64,000 nucleotides of DNA from Actinomadura spongiicola (GTDB taxonomy: Bacteria; Actinomycetota; Actinomycetes; Streptosporangiales; Streptosporangiaceae). The notes below the pieces were generated by a model. That model saw only the letters and a list, made by a program, of their open reading frames with translations. It searched no databases and was not told the DNA's origin. Of this stretch, positions 1 through 7,853 are shown piece by piece. The position numbers and the translations under genes were made by a program. The stretch lies in assembly GCF_003432485.1 (NCBI RefSeq), contig NZ_QVNQ01000006.1, forward strand, positions 310,001 through 374,000, written 5' to 3'. Numbering within the stretch: position 1 is the stretch's first letter; each line of letters begins with the position of its first letter.

Positions 1-2127
1 GCGCCGGAACAGGACACGATCGTCATCGTCGTCGTGTCCGGCACCGCGGGCGTCGGCAAGACCGCTCTCGCCACCCGGTGGGCGCACCGCGCCCGCGATC
101 GCTTCCCGGACGGCCAGCTCTACATCGACCTGCGCGGCTACGACCAGGAGCAGCCGGTGTCCCCCGACGCCGCCCTGGCCAGGTTCCTGCGCTCGCTCGG
201 CCTGCCGGGCGAGCAGGTGCCGGGCGACGTCGAGGAGCGCGCCGCCCGGTACCGCAGCCTGCTCGACGGGCGCCGCATGCTGATCCTGCTGGACAACGCC
301 GCCTCGGTCGACCAGATCCGGCCGCTGCTGCCCGGGTCGGCGGGCAGTGTCGTGTTGGTGACCAGCCGCGACAGCCTGCCCGGCCTGATCGTGCGGCACG
401 GTGCGCGCCGACTGGACCTCGACGTCCTGCGCCGGGAGGATGCGCTGGCGTTGCTGCGGCGACTGGTGGGCGAGTGGGCGACCGCGGAGATCGGCGCGGC
501 CGAGGCGCTGGCGACGCAGTGCGCCAGGCTGCCGCTCGCGGTGCGGATCGCCGCGGAGCTGGTGCACCGGAGGGCACCGGCGGCCTTAGCCGAGGTGGTG
601 GGCGAGCTCGCCGATCATCGGAGGCGGCTGAACCTGTTGTCCACCGGGGATTCGCACTCCACCATCGGCGTCGTGTTCTCCTGGTCGTACCGGGACCTCC
701 CGCCCGGCGCGGCCCGCATGTTCCGGCTGCTGGGGCTGCATCCCGGTACCGATGTGGACGGCTTCGGGGCGGCCGCCCTCCTCGGCGGCGAGGAGGCGAC
801 AGCACGTGAATGCCTGGAGTTGCTCGCCGGCAGGCATCAGGTGCAGCGCATCGGGGATCGGTACGGCATGCACGACCTGCTCCGGGCGTACGCCAAGGAT
901 CTGGCCGTCCGGAACGGCGAGGTCGACCTGCCGCGCCGCGTCCTGGAGTTCTATCTGCACACCGCGGCCACGGCGATGGACGTGTTGTATCCCGCCGAGC
1001 GAGACCGGCGGCCCCGGGTGCCGCGTCCCGCGGGGGCGTTGCCCACGCTGCACGACGTCGGTACGTCGCTGGCCTGGCTGGACGCCGAGCGCGCCAACCT
1101 GGTGGCCACCGCCGTGCACGCGGCGGAGCACGGACACGCCTGGTACCCGGTGCGGCTCGCCCTGGTGCTTCTGCGCTATCTGGAGAGCGGCGGTCATTAC
1201 GCCGATGCCGTCGCCCTGCACGAGCACGCGTTGCGGGCCGCCGAGAGCGTGCCCGATCACCGCAGCGCGGCACAGCTGCGGATCAACCTCGGGGTCGTCG
1301 CCGTCCAGCAGGGGCGGTACGCCGAGGCCGGCGCCGAGCTGCGGCGGGCGCTGGAACTCGCGTACGAGGTCGGGGATGACTTCGCCCGGATGCGCGCGCT
1401 CGGCAATCTCGGGCACGTCTACCAGTGGCAGGGTCGGTATCGCAAGGCCGCGCGGATGCTCGCCGAGGCGATCGCCTTGGCCCGCGACACCGGCGCCAAG
1501 GGCACCGAGGCGCGCGGCCTCGGCAACCTCGGCCATGTGCGGTTGCGCCAGGGCCGGTACGCCGACGCGGCGGAGGACCTCCGCGCCGCGATCGCCATCT
1601 GCCGGGATATCGGCGACGCCGTGGGCGAAGCCTACGCGCTGGTGTACCTCGGCCATGTCGAGTCCGCCCTCGGCCGGTACGACGAGGCGGGCGAGTACCA
1701 CGAGCACGCCCTCATCCTGTTCCGCGGCGCGACCGAGCCGGCCGGCGAGGCGTACGCGCTGGACGGCCTGGGCGGCGTCGACCTGTCGCGCGGTGAGCAT
1801 GAACAGGCCCTCGACCGCCTCAGCGAGGCGCTCGAGCTGTTCCGACGGATCAGGGAACGGGCCGGCGAGGCGCGCGTGGCGAACAGCCTCGGAGAGGTCG
1901 CCGCGGCCATGGGCCGTCCCGCCGAGGCGCGGGGGCATCACCTGGCCGCGCTGCGCCTCGCCGCGGAGATCGGTAACCGGTACGAGCAGTCGCGCGCCCA
2001 GGCCGGCATGGAGCCGCTGGGAGAGGTCGAGGGTCGGCTCGCGTCGAGCGCGGTCGCCACGTCGGTGACGTCCAGCGGGGAGACACCCACCATGCTCGAC
2101 GATCCGATGAGCGAGTCGATGCTGTAG
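1..2127 (+). CDS. AfsR/SARP-like NB-ARC and TPR regulator, 5' end cut by window edge
   Basis: The reading frame is open from the first base, so the true start and any DNA-binding N-terminus lie outside the window. Within the first 20 residues is a P-loop (GTAGVGKT), followed by a Walker B-like stretch (MLILLDNAAS) and an NB-ARC arginine motif (VTSRDSLPGL). A winged-helix part (YGMHDLLRAYAKDLA) follows. From about residue 400 onward there are repeated 40-residue units beginning GNLGHV or similar, typical of TPR_12 repeats. AfsR-type proteins use nucleotide binding by the NB-ARC part to switch an upstream SARP or other DNA-binding domain, often in secondary metabolism or defence. Whether this one has a SARP domain cannot be seen. 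The family call is firm and the target unknown. Confidence 0.9.
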   Translation, partial: APEQDTIVIVVVSGTAGVGKTALATRWAHRARDRFPDGQLYIDLRGYDQEQPVSPDAALARFLRSLGLPGEQVPGDVEERAARYRSLLDGRRMLILLDNAASVDQIRPLLPGSAGSVVLVTSRDSLPGLIVRHGARRLDLDVLRREDALALLRRLVGEWATAEIGAAEALATQCARLPLAVRIAAELVHRRAPAALAEVVGELADHRRRLNLLSTGDSHSTIGVVFSWSYRDLPPGAARMFRLLGLHPGTDVDGFGAAALLGGEEATARECLELLAGRHQVQRIGDRYGMHDLLRAYAKDLAVRNGEVDLPRRVLEFYLHTAATAMDVLYPAERDRRPRVPRPAGALPTLHDVGTSLAWLDAERANLVATAVHAAEHGHAWYPVRLALVLLRYLESGGHYADAVALHEHALRAAESVPDHRSAAQLRINLGVVAVQQGRYAEAGAELRRALELAYEVGDDFARMRALGNLGHVYQWQGRYRKAARMLAEAIALARDTGAKGTEARGLGNLGHVRLRQGRYADAAEDLRAAIAICRDIGDAVGEAYALVYLGHVESALGRYDEAGEYHEHALILFRGATEPAGEAYALDGLGGVDLSRGEHEQALDRLSEALELFRRIRERAGEARVANSLGEVAAAMGRPAEARGHHLAALRLAAEIGNRYEQSRAQAGMEPLGEVEGRLASSAVATSVTSSGETPTMLDDPMSESML

Positions 2128-2249
2128 CACGTCCGGGGTTGCCGACGTCCATTGGTCAGGCCACCGTTCGAGGCCACCCTGACGATGGCCGAGGTCCGGA
2201 TCGCGGTGGGCCGGATGACGATCCTGCGCCGCCGACTTGGGCATCTGAC

Positions 2250-2831
2250 TCAAGGCGATATATCAGTGGTGCTTTCTCGGATCTGTCGTTGGTCAGTCTT
2301 GTCGATCAGGGTCGCGCCGGTCCAGAAATCCTCGAGGACGGTCGTGACCGATACGTGCGTTATCACACACGTGAAGTCGGGAACCTCCAACCCCGTCACC
2401 TTGAGCGGCACTCTCGCGGCGCCTTCGACGGTGCCGTCGTCGCTGATCGGATAGTCCTTCACATCCAGGGCGGTCGCCGACCGGTGGATGCGGAGTATCG
2501 AAACGCCTCGCTTGCAGATGGCGTCCACGTCGGCGGTCACCTTGACGGATATCGTGGTCACGTCCGCCTTCAGCACCACATCCACTTCACGGAACGCAAC
2601 GGTGGCGACGGTACCGTCCCAACTGACATCGGTGGCCTCCGGCACGAAGTGCGCGCCGTGCGCGAGTGCGGCGCTGGAGCCGCCGATCAGAAGCATCGCG
2701 GCGGCCGCCATTGTCGAAATGGTGGCTGTGGCGAATCTCGTCAGAACGCGCCGTGCCGTACCCAGTGATATGCGAGGAACGCCGGGTTTCCGGCTGGTGA
2801 TCGATATCGGAGTGTTCGTGATGGACGGCAT
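2250..2831 (-). CDS. small secreted protein of unknown function
   Basis: A 193-residue product. I chose the ATG at 2831 over an upstream start because GGGAG lies seven bases before it. The N-terminus is basic (TARRVLTRF) and is followed by a hydrophobic run with AAAAMLLIGG ending at AALAHGA, which fits an export signal. The mature part is beta-rich in appearance and has two cysteines. No family is recognised. The stretch RGVSILRI matches RGVSTLRI in the next gene, and the two proteins also share the order of valine-rich strands before it, so they look like diverged paralogues. Both are on the minus strand, about 180 bases apart, and may be co-transcribed. Confidence 0.7.
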   Translation of the reverse strand: MPSITNTPISITSRKPGVPRISLGTARRVLTRFATATISTMAAAAMLLIGGSSAALAHGAHFVPEATDVSWDGTVATVAFREVDVVLKADVTTISVKVTADVDAICKRGVSILRIHRSATALDVKDYPISDDGTVEGAARVPLKVTGLEVPDFTCVITHVSVTTVLEDFWTGATLIDKTDQRQIRESTTDISP

Positions 2832-3009
2832 GTAAGCGCTCCCGGCCAGCATGAGTGTGAAAAGCAAGATGGTCCGTATTTCACGCGCCACGGGCCGGCC
2901 CCGAACGAGGTTCGGCGGCGACCGGTGCCGGTGCCAGCCCGGAACCGATCGCCGCCGCCGTCAAGGTCTCATTCGACAGGTCAGCCTAGAACCCACCGAG
3001 AGGCCTCGG

Positions 3010-3642
3010 TCAGATCGGCTCGAAGTCGATCGGGACGTCGTCACCGTCCTGGTCCTTCGCGCCGCCGGAGTCCGGGTTGACAACCGTGAAGTCCTTGGTC
3101 GTTCCGTCGAGCTCCAGCCTTAGCGTCTCGAACCCGATGCGCAGGGTGGACACCCCGCGCAACGCGGCGGCTTTGACCCTGAACGTGATGTCGATATTGA
3201 CATCGATCAGCTGCTCCCGGCGGAAGACCTCCTTCAGGACGCTCTGACTGGTGTCCTTCTTGAAGCTGAGAGCCCACACCTTGTAGCCGGTCGATGACGG
3301 AAGGTTGTAGACCTGCCACAAGCTCTTGAAGTCGTGGCTCCGAAGCCTGCCCTGAATACGTCCTTCGAGATCGAAGCCCTGGCTCTGGATCGTGAGTTTC
3401 TGGAAGGTGCTGAAACCGTGGAACGCTGTAACGGTGTCCCCGGCCGCCAGCCTCCCGACCTGAGAGTTCGAAAGAATGACGTTGAACCGACCGTTGGTGA
3501 CGTCGATCACCGGTGTTCTCGACGAGCCGGCGGCGCTGGCCGGGCCGGCGGCAGTCAGAGTTCCGCCCGCGGCGAAGGCCACGACACTGGCGGTAATCGC
3601 CACCGCGGTCCGGGCGCGAGCTTTCCGCAAACGATTGCGCAT
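3010..3642 (-). CDS. small secreted protein, paralogue of its neighbour
   Basis: A 210-residue product starting at the ATG at 3642, which is preceded by GAAGGAAGGGAC, a strong ribosome binding site. The N-terminus is typical of a Sec signal: basic (MRNRLRKARAR), hydrophobic (TAVAITASVVAFAAGG) and a cleavage region (GPASAAG). The mature part contains RGVSTLRI, shared with the adjacent downstream gene, and ends in an acidic tail (DQDGDDVPIDFEPI). No enzyme motif is visible. A role outside the membrane is likely, but the function is unknown. Confidence 0.7.
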   Translation of the reverse strand: MRNRLRKARARTAVAITASVVAFAAGGTLTAAGPASAAGSSRTPVIDVTNGRFNVILSNSQVGRLAAGDTVTAFHGFSTFQKLTIQSQGFDLEGRIQGRLRSHDFKSLWQVYNLPSSTGYKVWALSFKKDTSQSVLKEVFRREQLIDVNIDITFRVKAAALRGVSTLRIGFETLRLELDGTTKDFTVVNPDSGGAKDQDGDDVPIDFEPI

Positions 3643-4724
3643 GTCCCTTCCTTCATTTCCGGTGTGAAGTGATCCGATGCGGTATAAGCTATTCAGCCGC
3701 ACTGGACGGGCACTGGACATTCACTGGACACCATCCGAACGACACGGCCGGGCCCGGGGGTGCCGCCCGGTCAGCTCAACGGGCGCACACCGTGGGTCTC
3801 GTCCCTACACGAATGCAGCGGCCGCCTTGCTGACACACTTTCCAACTACGAAAACTGCCCGAGGATCGCTCATCGATTCAGTTACGCCGAAGAATTGTTC
3901 GACGGCGCCGTCATGAGCGCTTGCTGATCACGCAGCGCCACCTGCTCGCCGAGATGCTGACGAGAACGTGCCGTACGAGGCGTTCCAGGTGACGTGACCC
4001 CGGTCCTTGCCGACGCCGTCCCCGGCCTGCTGCCGACCAACGGTCCACTCGGCATCATGCTCGACACCACCACGCTGACCCACAACGACAAGAAATCGGT
4101 GACGCGCCCATCTCTCACCTGCGTAAGGGACGTGGCGATCGTCCGGCCCTTGCAGGCGAAGTTCATTACCGAGACCGACGCGGCCTTCGCGGGGCCGGGC
4201 CCATGAGCGCCGCTGACCGGTGTTCGGCTGTCCAGCGGCGCTCGGCGTGCCGCCAGAGGCCGGTCGGTGTGGAAGGGAGGGCAGCGGTAGTTGCCTGGGG
4301 GATAGACCTGCGATGCGTGCGGCGAGCCAGTTCATCGCCGGGGCCGCCCGGCGTGGGTTGGCCAACGAAACGGGCTGGGCGCTGGACGACGTCGCTGCGA
4401 GGAGCGCTGGTCCGGGCGCAGCGGTTCGCCGAAGCGAAAGGAGTCGATCTTGTTGGCGGTCCGTGGTGCAGGGAGCACCGGGTGGCAGGGCACGCAGGTT
4501 CCGAGCCGGTCGGCGGCCGCACGTTGGTGCCAGTCGAAGGATTCGAGCGGGTTGTGCACGGCCAAGCTCGTTCTCCGGTGGTAGTCAGAGCGGGGTCGAG
4601 AACACAGCGACCGCACGCGAGACGTCGGCGAGATGACACACCAGGCCCGACTTGCTTAACTATGGACGACCTTGTCGTTACTGTCGTACCCCCAGAGTCG
4701 GCGAAGCGGTCACCGGAGGTAGCG
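3643..4724. other. 1.1-kb stretch without a supported gene
   Basis: Open frames here are short, overlap on both strands and lack both a binding site and a recognisable motif. The stretch 3,830-3,920 is less GC-rich than its surroundings and may hold the promoter of the secreted-protein pair. The rest may be old gene debris, but I cannot assign a source. Confidence 0.4.
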
Positions 4725-4922
4725 ATGAGGTCCGGACGGTGGATGCTCGTCGCCTGGTTGATCGTGGGTGCGCTCGCCGCGGGACAGCGCCACTACTACA
4801 CCGAATTCGACGGCAGCTGCGCCAGAATCGCCACGATCGGAATCACCTTGGCCTCCGGCCCGCTCAACTACATCGGCCTCAACCCCACCGCCAACTGCAA
4901 GGTTCCCCAGCCGAGCAAATGA
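4725..4922 (+). CDS. 65-residue membrane or secreted peptide
   Basis: The start ATG at 4725 has GGAGGT at 4715-4720, a near-perfect binding site. The product begins MRSGRWMLVAWLIVGALAAG, one hydrophobic helix that could be a signal or an anchor. A short polar part follows with two cysteines (SCARIATI and NCKVPQPSK) that could form a disulfide outside the membrane. Small proteins of this design are common in actinomycetes and have no known function. The gene is too short for most finders, but its binding site, helix and paired cysteines support it. Confidence 0.75.
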   Translation: MRSGRWMLVAWLIVGALAAGQRHYYTEFDGSCARIATIGITLASGPLNYIGLNPTANCKVPQPSK

Positions 4923-5327
4923 CATGTCGGCTCTCGACCGCGTCATCATGAAGGCTTCTGACGACATCTTGAGCCTCCCTCCGTCGCGGGACACCGTGAG
5001 GCTCCCCGATTTTGCGGTCGTTCGTGAGCCCTCGATCCTTCGTGAGGTCGGTTGCACCATCCGGGTCGGCTTTCTGCGCCCCATGCCGGGGCGCTGCTGG
5101 CGTGTGACGTCCCGGACCCTTCATCGGCGCCCGCAGGTAGGTGCCGGCGGTCAGCGAGCATCACGCTCGTCGCATCCAGGTGCCACCGATGAACGCGGTC
5201 ACGGAATGGCGGATGCAGGTCTGCCGCCGCGAAGTCGGTGCCTACACCGATCGCCGAACCGGACGAGCTCGCTCGCCCAGGTATTCGAAGAGGGACGGCG
5301 GGATGGTGGCGATGAGCGCGACTCTCG
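4923..5327. other. 405-base gap, no gene seen
   Basis: No open frame here has a binding site or a recognisable product on either strand, and no strong hairpin was noticed. Confidence 0.4.
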
Positions 5328-6011
5328 TCACCTCCGGCGTCGCTTCTGGCGGCGGTGGTTGGGGGCGGGGCGCTGTTGCGGTGGCTTCTTCCGGGCGGGC
5401 TGTTGCCGGGGATTGCGGCCACGAGAGCTGTTGGGGGTGCGTCCGCGGACGATGCCGATCAGTTCCTCCATGAGGTCGGTCGTCTCGGCGTCGAGCCAGG
5501 CCAGGCCGATCTGGGACTGGGGAGCGTCGGTCACGGTTCGGTAGGTGAGGTCCTTGCGGTGGTGGAGGCGGGCAAGAGACTGCGGGAGCAGCAGGACACC
5601 GGTTCCCGACGCCACCAACTCGATCGCGCCGACGGTGCTCTCAGGACGGGTGAAGGCAGGTTGCCCGGGGCGGTCGTCCCAGGTCAAGACCTCGTCGAGG
5701 GGCTCGAACACGTCCTCGTCGGCGAGATCGGCGAGTTCCACCTCCTCCACCGCGGCCACCTCGTGATCCTTTGGCACCACGACCACGGTCGTCTCCAGGT
5801 ACAGCGGGATCACATGGAGGGCCTCGCGATCGACGGGCAGGCGTACGAACGCCGCGTCCACGCCACCGTCCCGCAGCAGGGGGACGACCTCGGACGCCGG
5901 CATCTGCACCAGGCGTAGCGGCACATCCCGGACCCGCTCGGCCCATACCCCGGCCCACTTCCCGGGCGTCACGCCTGGTACGTAGGCCAGCCGGAACTCT
6001 CTATCGCTCAC
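5328..6011 (-). CDS. LysR-type substrate-binding domain protein without DNA-binding domain
   Basis: A 227-residue product starting with GTG. It begins FRLAYVPGVTPGKWAGVW, the usual first strand and helix of a LysR effector-binding domain, and continues with VDAAFVRLP, a proline-rich second half-domain and SGTGVLLLPQSLARL. The 60-residue helix-turn-helix of a normal LysR regulator is absent and there is no room for it upstream. The C-terminal 30 residues are strongly basic (RKKPPQQRPAPNHRRQKRRRR), which could bind nucleic acid. The gene is divergent to a DUF5997 gene, an arrangement seen in many actinomycetes. A sensor or co-regulator role is inferred. Confidence 0.8.
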   Translation of the reverse strand: MSDREFRLAYVPGVTPGKWAGVWAERVRDVPLRLVQMPASEVVPLLRDGGVDAAFVRLPVDREALHVIPLYLETTVVVVPKDHEVAAVEEVELADLADEDVFEPLDEVLTWDDRPGQPAFTRPESTVGAIELVASGTGVLLLPQSLARLHHRKDLTYRTVTDAPQSQIGLAWLDAETTDLMEELIGIVRGRTPNSSRGRNPRQQPARKKPPQQRPAPNHRRQKRRRR

Positions 6012-6017
6012 TCCGCC

Positions 6018-6023
6018 ACCCTA
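6018..6023 (-). promoter_or_regulatory. -10 hexamer of a likely leaderless promoter
   Basis: On the minus strand TAGGGT is followed by six bases and then the GTG start of the LysR-like gene. This spacing matches actinobacterial leaderless promoters, where transcription begins at the start codon. No ribosome binding site is present. Confidence 0.5.
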
Positions 6024-6053
6024 GTCACGTCCGGACGATTCCCTTCCGCTGGC

Positions 6054-6059
6054 TACTCT
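6054..6059 (+). promoter_or_regulatory. -10 hexamer of a likely leaderless promoter
   Basis: TACTCT is followed by seven bases and the ATG of the DUF5997 gene, with no Shine-Dalgarno sequence. Both genes of this divergent pair therefore appear to be leaderless, and their promoters sit back to back within 55 bases. Confidence 0.5.
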
Positions 6060-6066
6060 TGACGTC

Positions 6067-6450
6067 ATGGGCACGTCCAAGGCAAAGACCCCGCAGACCA
6101 TGAAGTCCGCGACCGCGGCCAAGAAGCTGGGGATCCTGCTGTCGGCAGCACCCGCCGAGTTCCAGGAAGGTCCTGTCTCCCGGGACGAATTGAACGCGCT
6201 CCAAGCCGACCCGCCCTCGTGGCTGGCGGACCTTCGCCGTGAGGGCCCCCACCCCCGCCAGGTCGTCGCCGCCAAGCTCCGCGTCTCGATCTCAGGTCTG
6301 GCCCGCGCCGGCATCACGGGCCCTCTCACCACAGCCGAGATCGAGAATCTGAAGGCAGAAAGGCCCGACTGGCTGGAACGCGAGCAGGCCGTCCAGGCCG
6401 AGGTCCGCAGGGAGCAACTCCGCCTCAAGCAGCACCGCGCCAAAGCCTGA
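6067..6450 (+). CDS. DUF5997 family protein
   Basis: A 127-residue, soluble, charged protein. It starts with a lysine-rich stretch (KAKTPQTMKSATAAKKLGI) and has two copies of a similar element, SRDELNALQADPPSWLADLR and TTAEIENLKAERPDWLEREQ. Each consists of a short helix, L-x-A-x-x-P-x-W-L and an acidic or basic helix. The repeated element and length fit DUF5997 of actinobacteria. The gene is divergent to the LysR-like protein and probably functions with it. Its biochemical role is unknown. Confidence 0.85.
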   Translation: MGTSKAKTPQTMKSATAAKKLGILLSAAPAEFQEGPVSRDELNALQADPPSWLADLRREGPHPRQVVAAKLRVSISGLARAGITGPLTTAEIENLKAERPDWLEREQAVQAEVRREQLRLKQHRAKA

Positions 6451-6983
6451 CTCACGGGAACCCCCGGCCGCGCGCACCGCTGCCCCGCTGCCCGCGATGA
6501 AGGCCGCCTTGCTCAGGGCGCCCTGCACGAGCGTGATCCTCGGTAAGCGCAGCGCCCAAGGCCGCGTACACACCTCATCGGCTACTCCGTCGCTCAGGGT
6601 TCTGACCACCACCGATCGGCCTTGACTTCCGAGTTCGGGCGGCGGCGGACTGACCGACCGGAAGCCTGTGCCGGGCGTTGACCACCCCACACCCTGCCGA
6701 CCCGTGACCACCTCGCTGGCGCCCAACAAGTGGCAGGTGATTTCGGCCGGACGGCGAACGATCGCTGGACGGTGACCACCCGATCACCAAGTGGTGCGAG
6801 CGCATCTGGTCGCAGCAAATGAGCGAGGCCGTCCGGCGCCGTGTACCTACTCCGTCCGACAAGGGCGGCGCGACGGAGGCCGAATCGCAAGCTGCCGGAA
6901 CGGACGCCATGTCGCTCCCGCTTTCGCGTCCAGCGGCAGTATCCGAGGCCAGCACGGAAGGTCCGTGGTGCCTCGTGTTGTTA
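6451..6983. other. 530-base gap, no gene seen
   Basis: No frame in this stretch has a credible start or a known motif. It lies beyond the 3' end of the NACHT operon and may hold its terminator, though I saw no clear stem with a T-run. Confidence 0.4.
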
Positions 6984-7853
6984 TCAGTTGCTTGATGCCA
7001 GGATGGCGGCTACGGTCTCCGCTGGTCGTTCTACCAGGGGGATATGCCAGTCGCCTCTGCGGGAGGAGATCGAGCTGACTTTCAGTGATGGGTGTACGGC
7101 TCGCCAGTGGATGATCGCTTGATCGACCTTGATCAGAGGATCCTGGGTCGCGGGATTTGCGCGCAGGTAGTGGATGCGTCCCGTCAGGTCGGTGTGCCGC
7201 AGTCTAAAACCGCCGATGTAGGCGGCCTGCGAGGTGATCGCGGGCATACCCACCTTTGCGCTGCGGGAACGTGAACGAACGATAAGGCTCGCGTCGGCGT
7301 CGACCTCGGGGGTAGGTCTTGACACGGGCAGCCTGCTCAGGGCGTTCCAGACGCCGCTGGCGAGGGGGCCGCCACGGTAGCGGGAGGCTAACCAGAAAGA
7401 CCAACCAGGGCGCCGGACGTCTTCGACACTAGCGGGTGCTGTATCGAGGACGAGACCTGGGGTGCCGGGGAGTTCGTGTTTCGCGCGCAGTAGAAAGTCG
7501 TACGCGCACATGCCGCCCATTGAGGCGCCGTAAAAGACCAAATTGTAGGGGCGAAGCCGATTGATCTCCGGTAGGAGCGCAGCGTGAATGCGGCTCGGGT
7601 CGACCCCACGATCCGCGTACTGAACGACCAGCAGACCAACGTTGGCGCGGAGATGGGGGGCGAAAGCCTGGGCGACCTCTGCCGCCGGCATGATGAAGCC
7701 CGGGAATACGACGATCAGCGTTTCGGTGGCGCGGGAGCGTGCGTCGACACGGACTACTCCTACGTCCGTTCCCGTCCGGTGGGCAAGCCCGGCGAGCGTG
7801 TCGGCCACCAATAACAGGGAGATCGTTGTAAGGGCCAGGCCGGTGCGTCTCAA
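6984..7853 (-). CDS. secreted or membrane-anchored alpha/beta hydrolase, third gene of the NACHT operon
   Basis: A serine hydrolase-fold protein. The nucleophile elbow is GASMGG, the oxyanion strand is LIVVFPGF and the likely catalytic histidine is in GDWHIPL near the C-terminus. The reading frame is open far upstream, but the TTG at 7853 forms TTGA with the stop codon of the NACHT gene, giving a 289-residue product that begins with a hydrophobic helix (LALTTISLLLVADTLAGLA). The ATG at 8000 is the alternative and would overlap the NACHT gene by 150 bases. Location outside the membrane is likely. The substrate is unknown. Position as last gene of a coupled operon suggests it is the effector or a processing enzyme. 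Confidence 0.75.
   Translation of the reverse strand: MRRTGLALTTISLLLVADTLAGLAHRTGTDVGVVRVDARSRATETLIVVFPGFIMPAAEVAQAFAPHLRANVGLLVVQYADRGVDPSRIHAALLPEINRLRPYNLVFYGASMGGMCAYDFLLRAKHELPGTPGLVLDTAPASVEDVRRPGWSFWLASRYRGGPLASGVWNALSRLPVSRPTPEVDADASLIVRSRSRSAKVGMPAITSQAAYIGGFRLRHTDLTGRIHYLRANPATQDPLIKVDQAIIHWRAVHPSLKVSSISSRRGDWHIPLVERPAETVAAILASSN

Noticed and set aside
23..1273. Long minus-strand open frame opposite the AfsR-like gene
   Set aside because: Arginine/proline-rich shadow of a GC-rich gene, with no motif.
4203..4922. 239-residue plus-strand protein
   Set aside because: Only the last 65 codons, which begin after GGAGGT, look like a protein.
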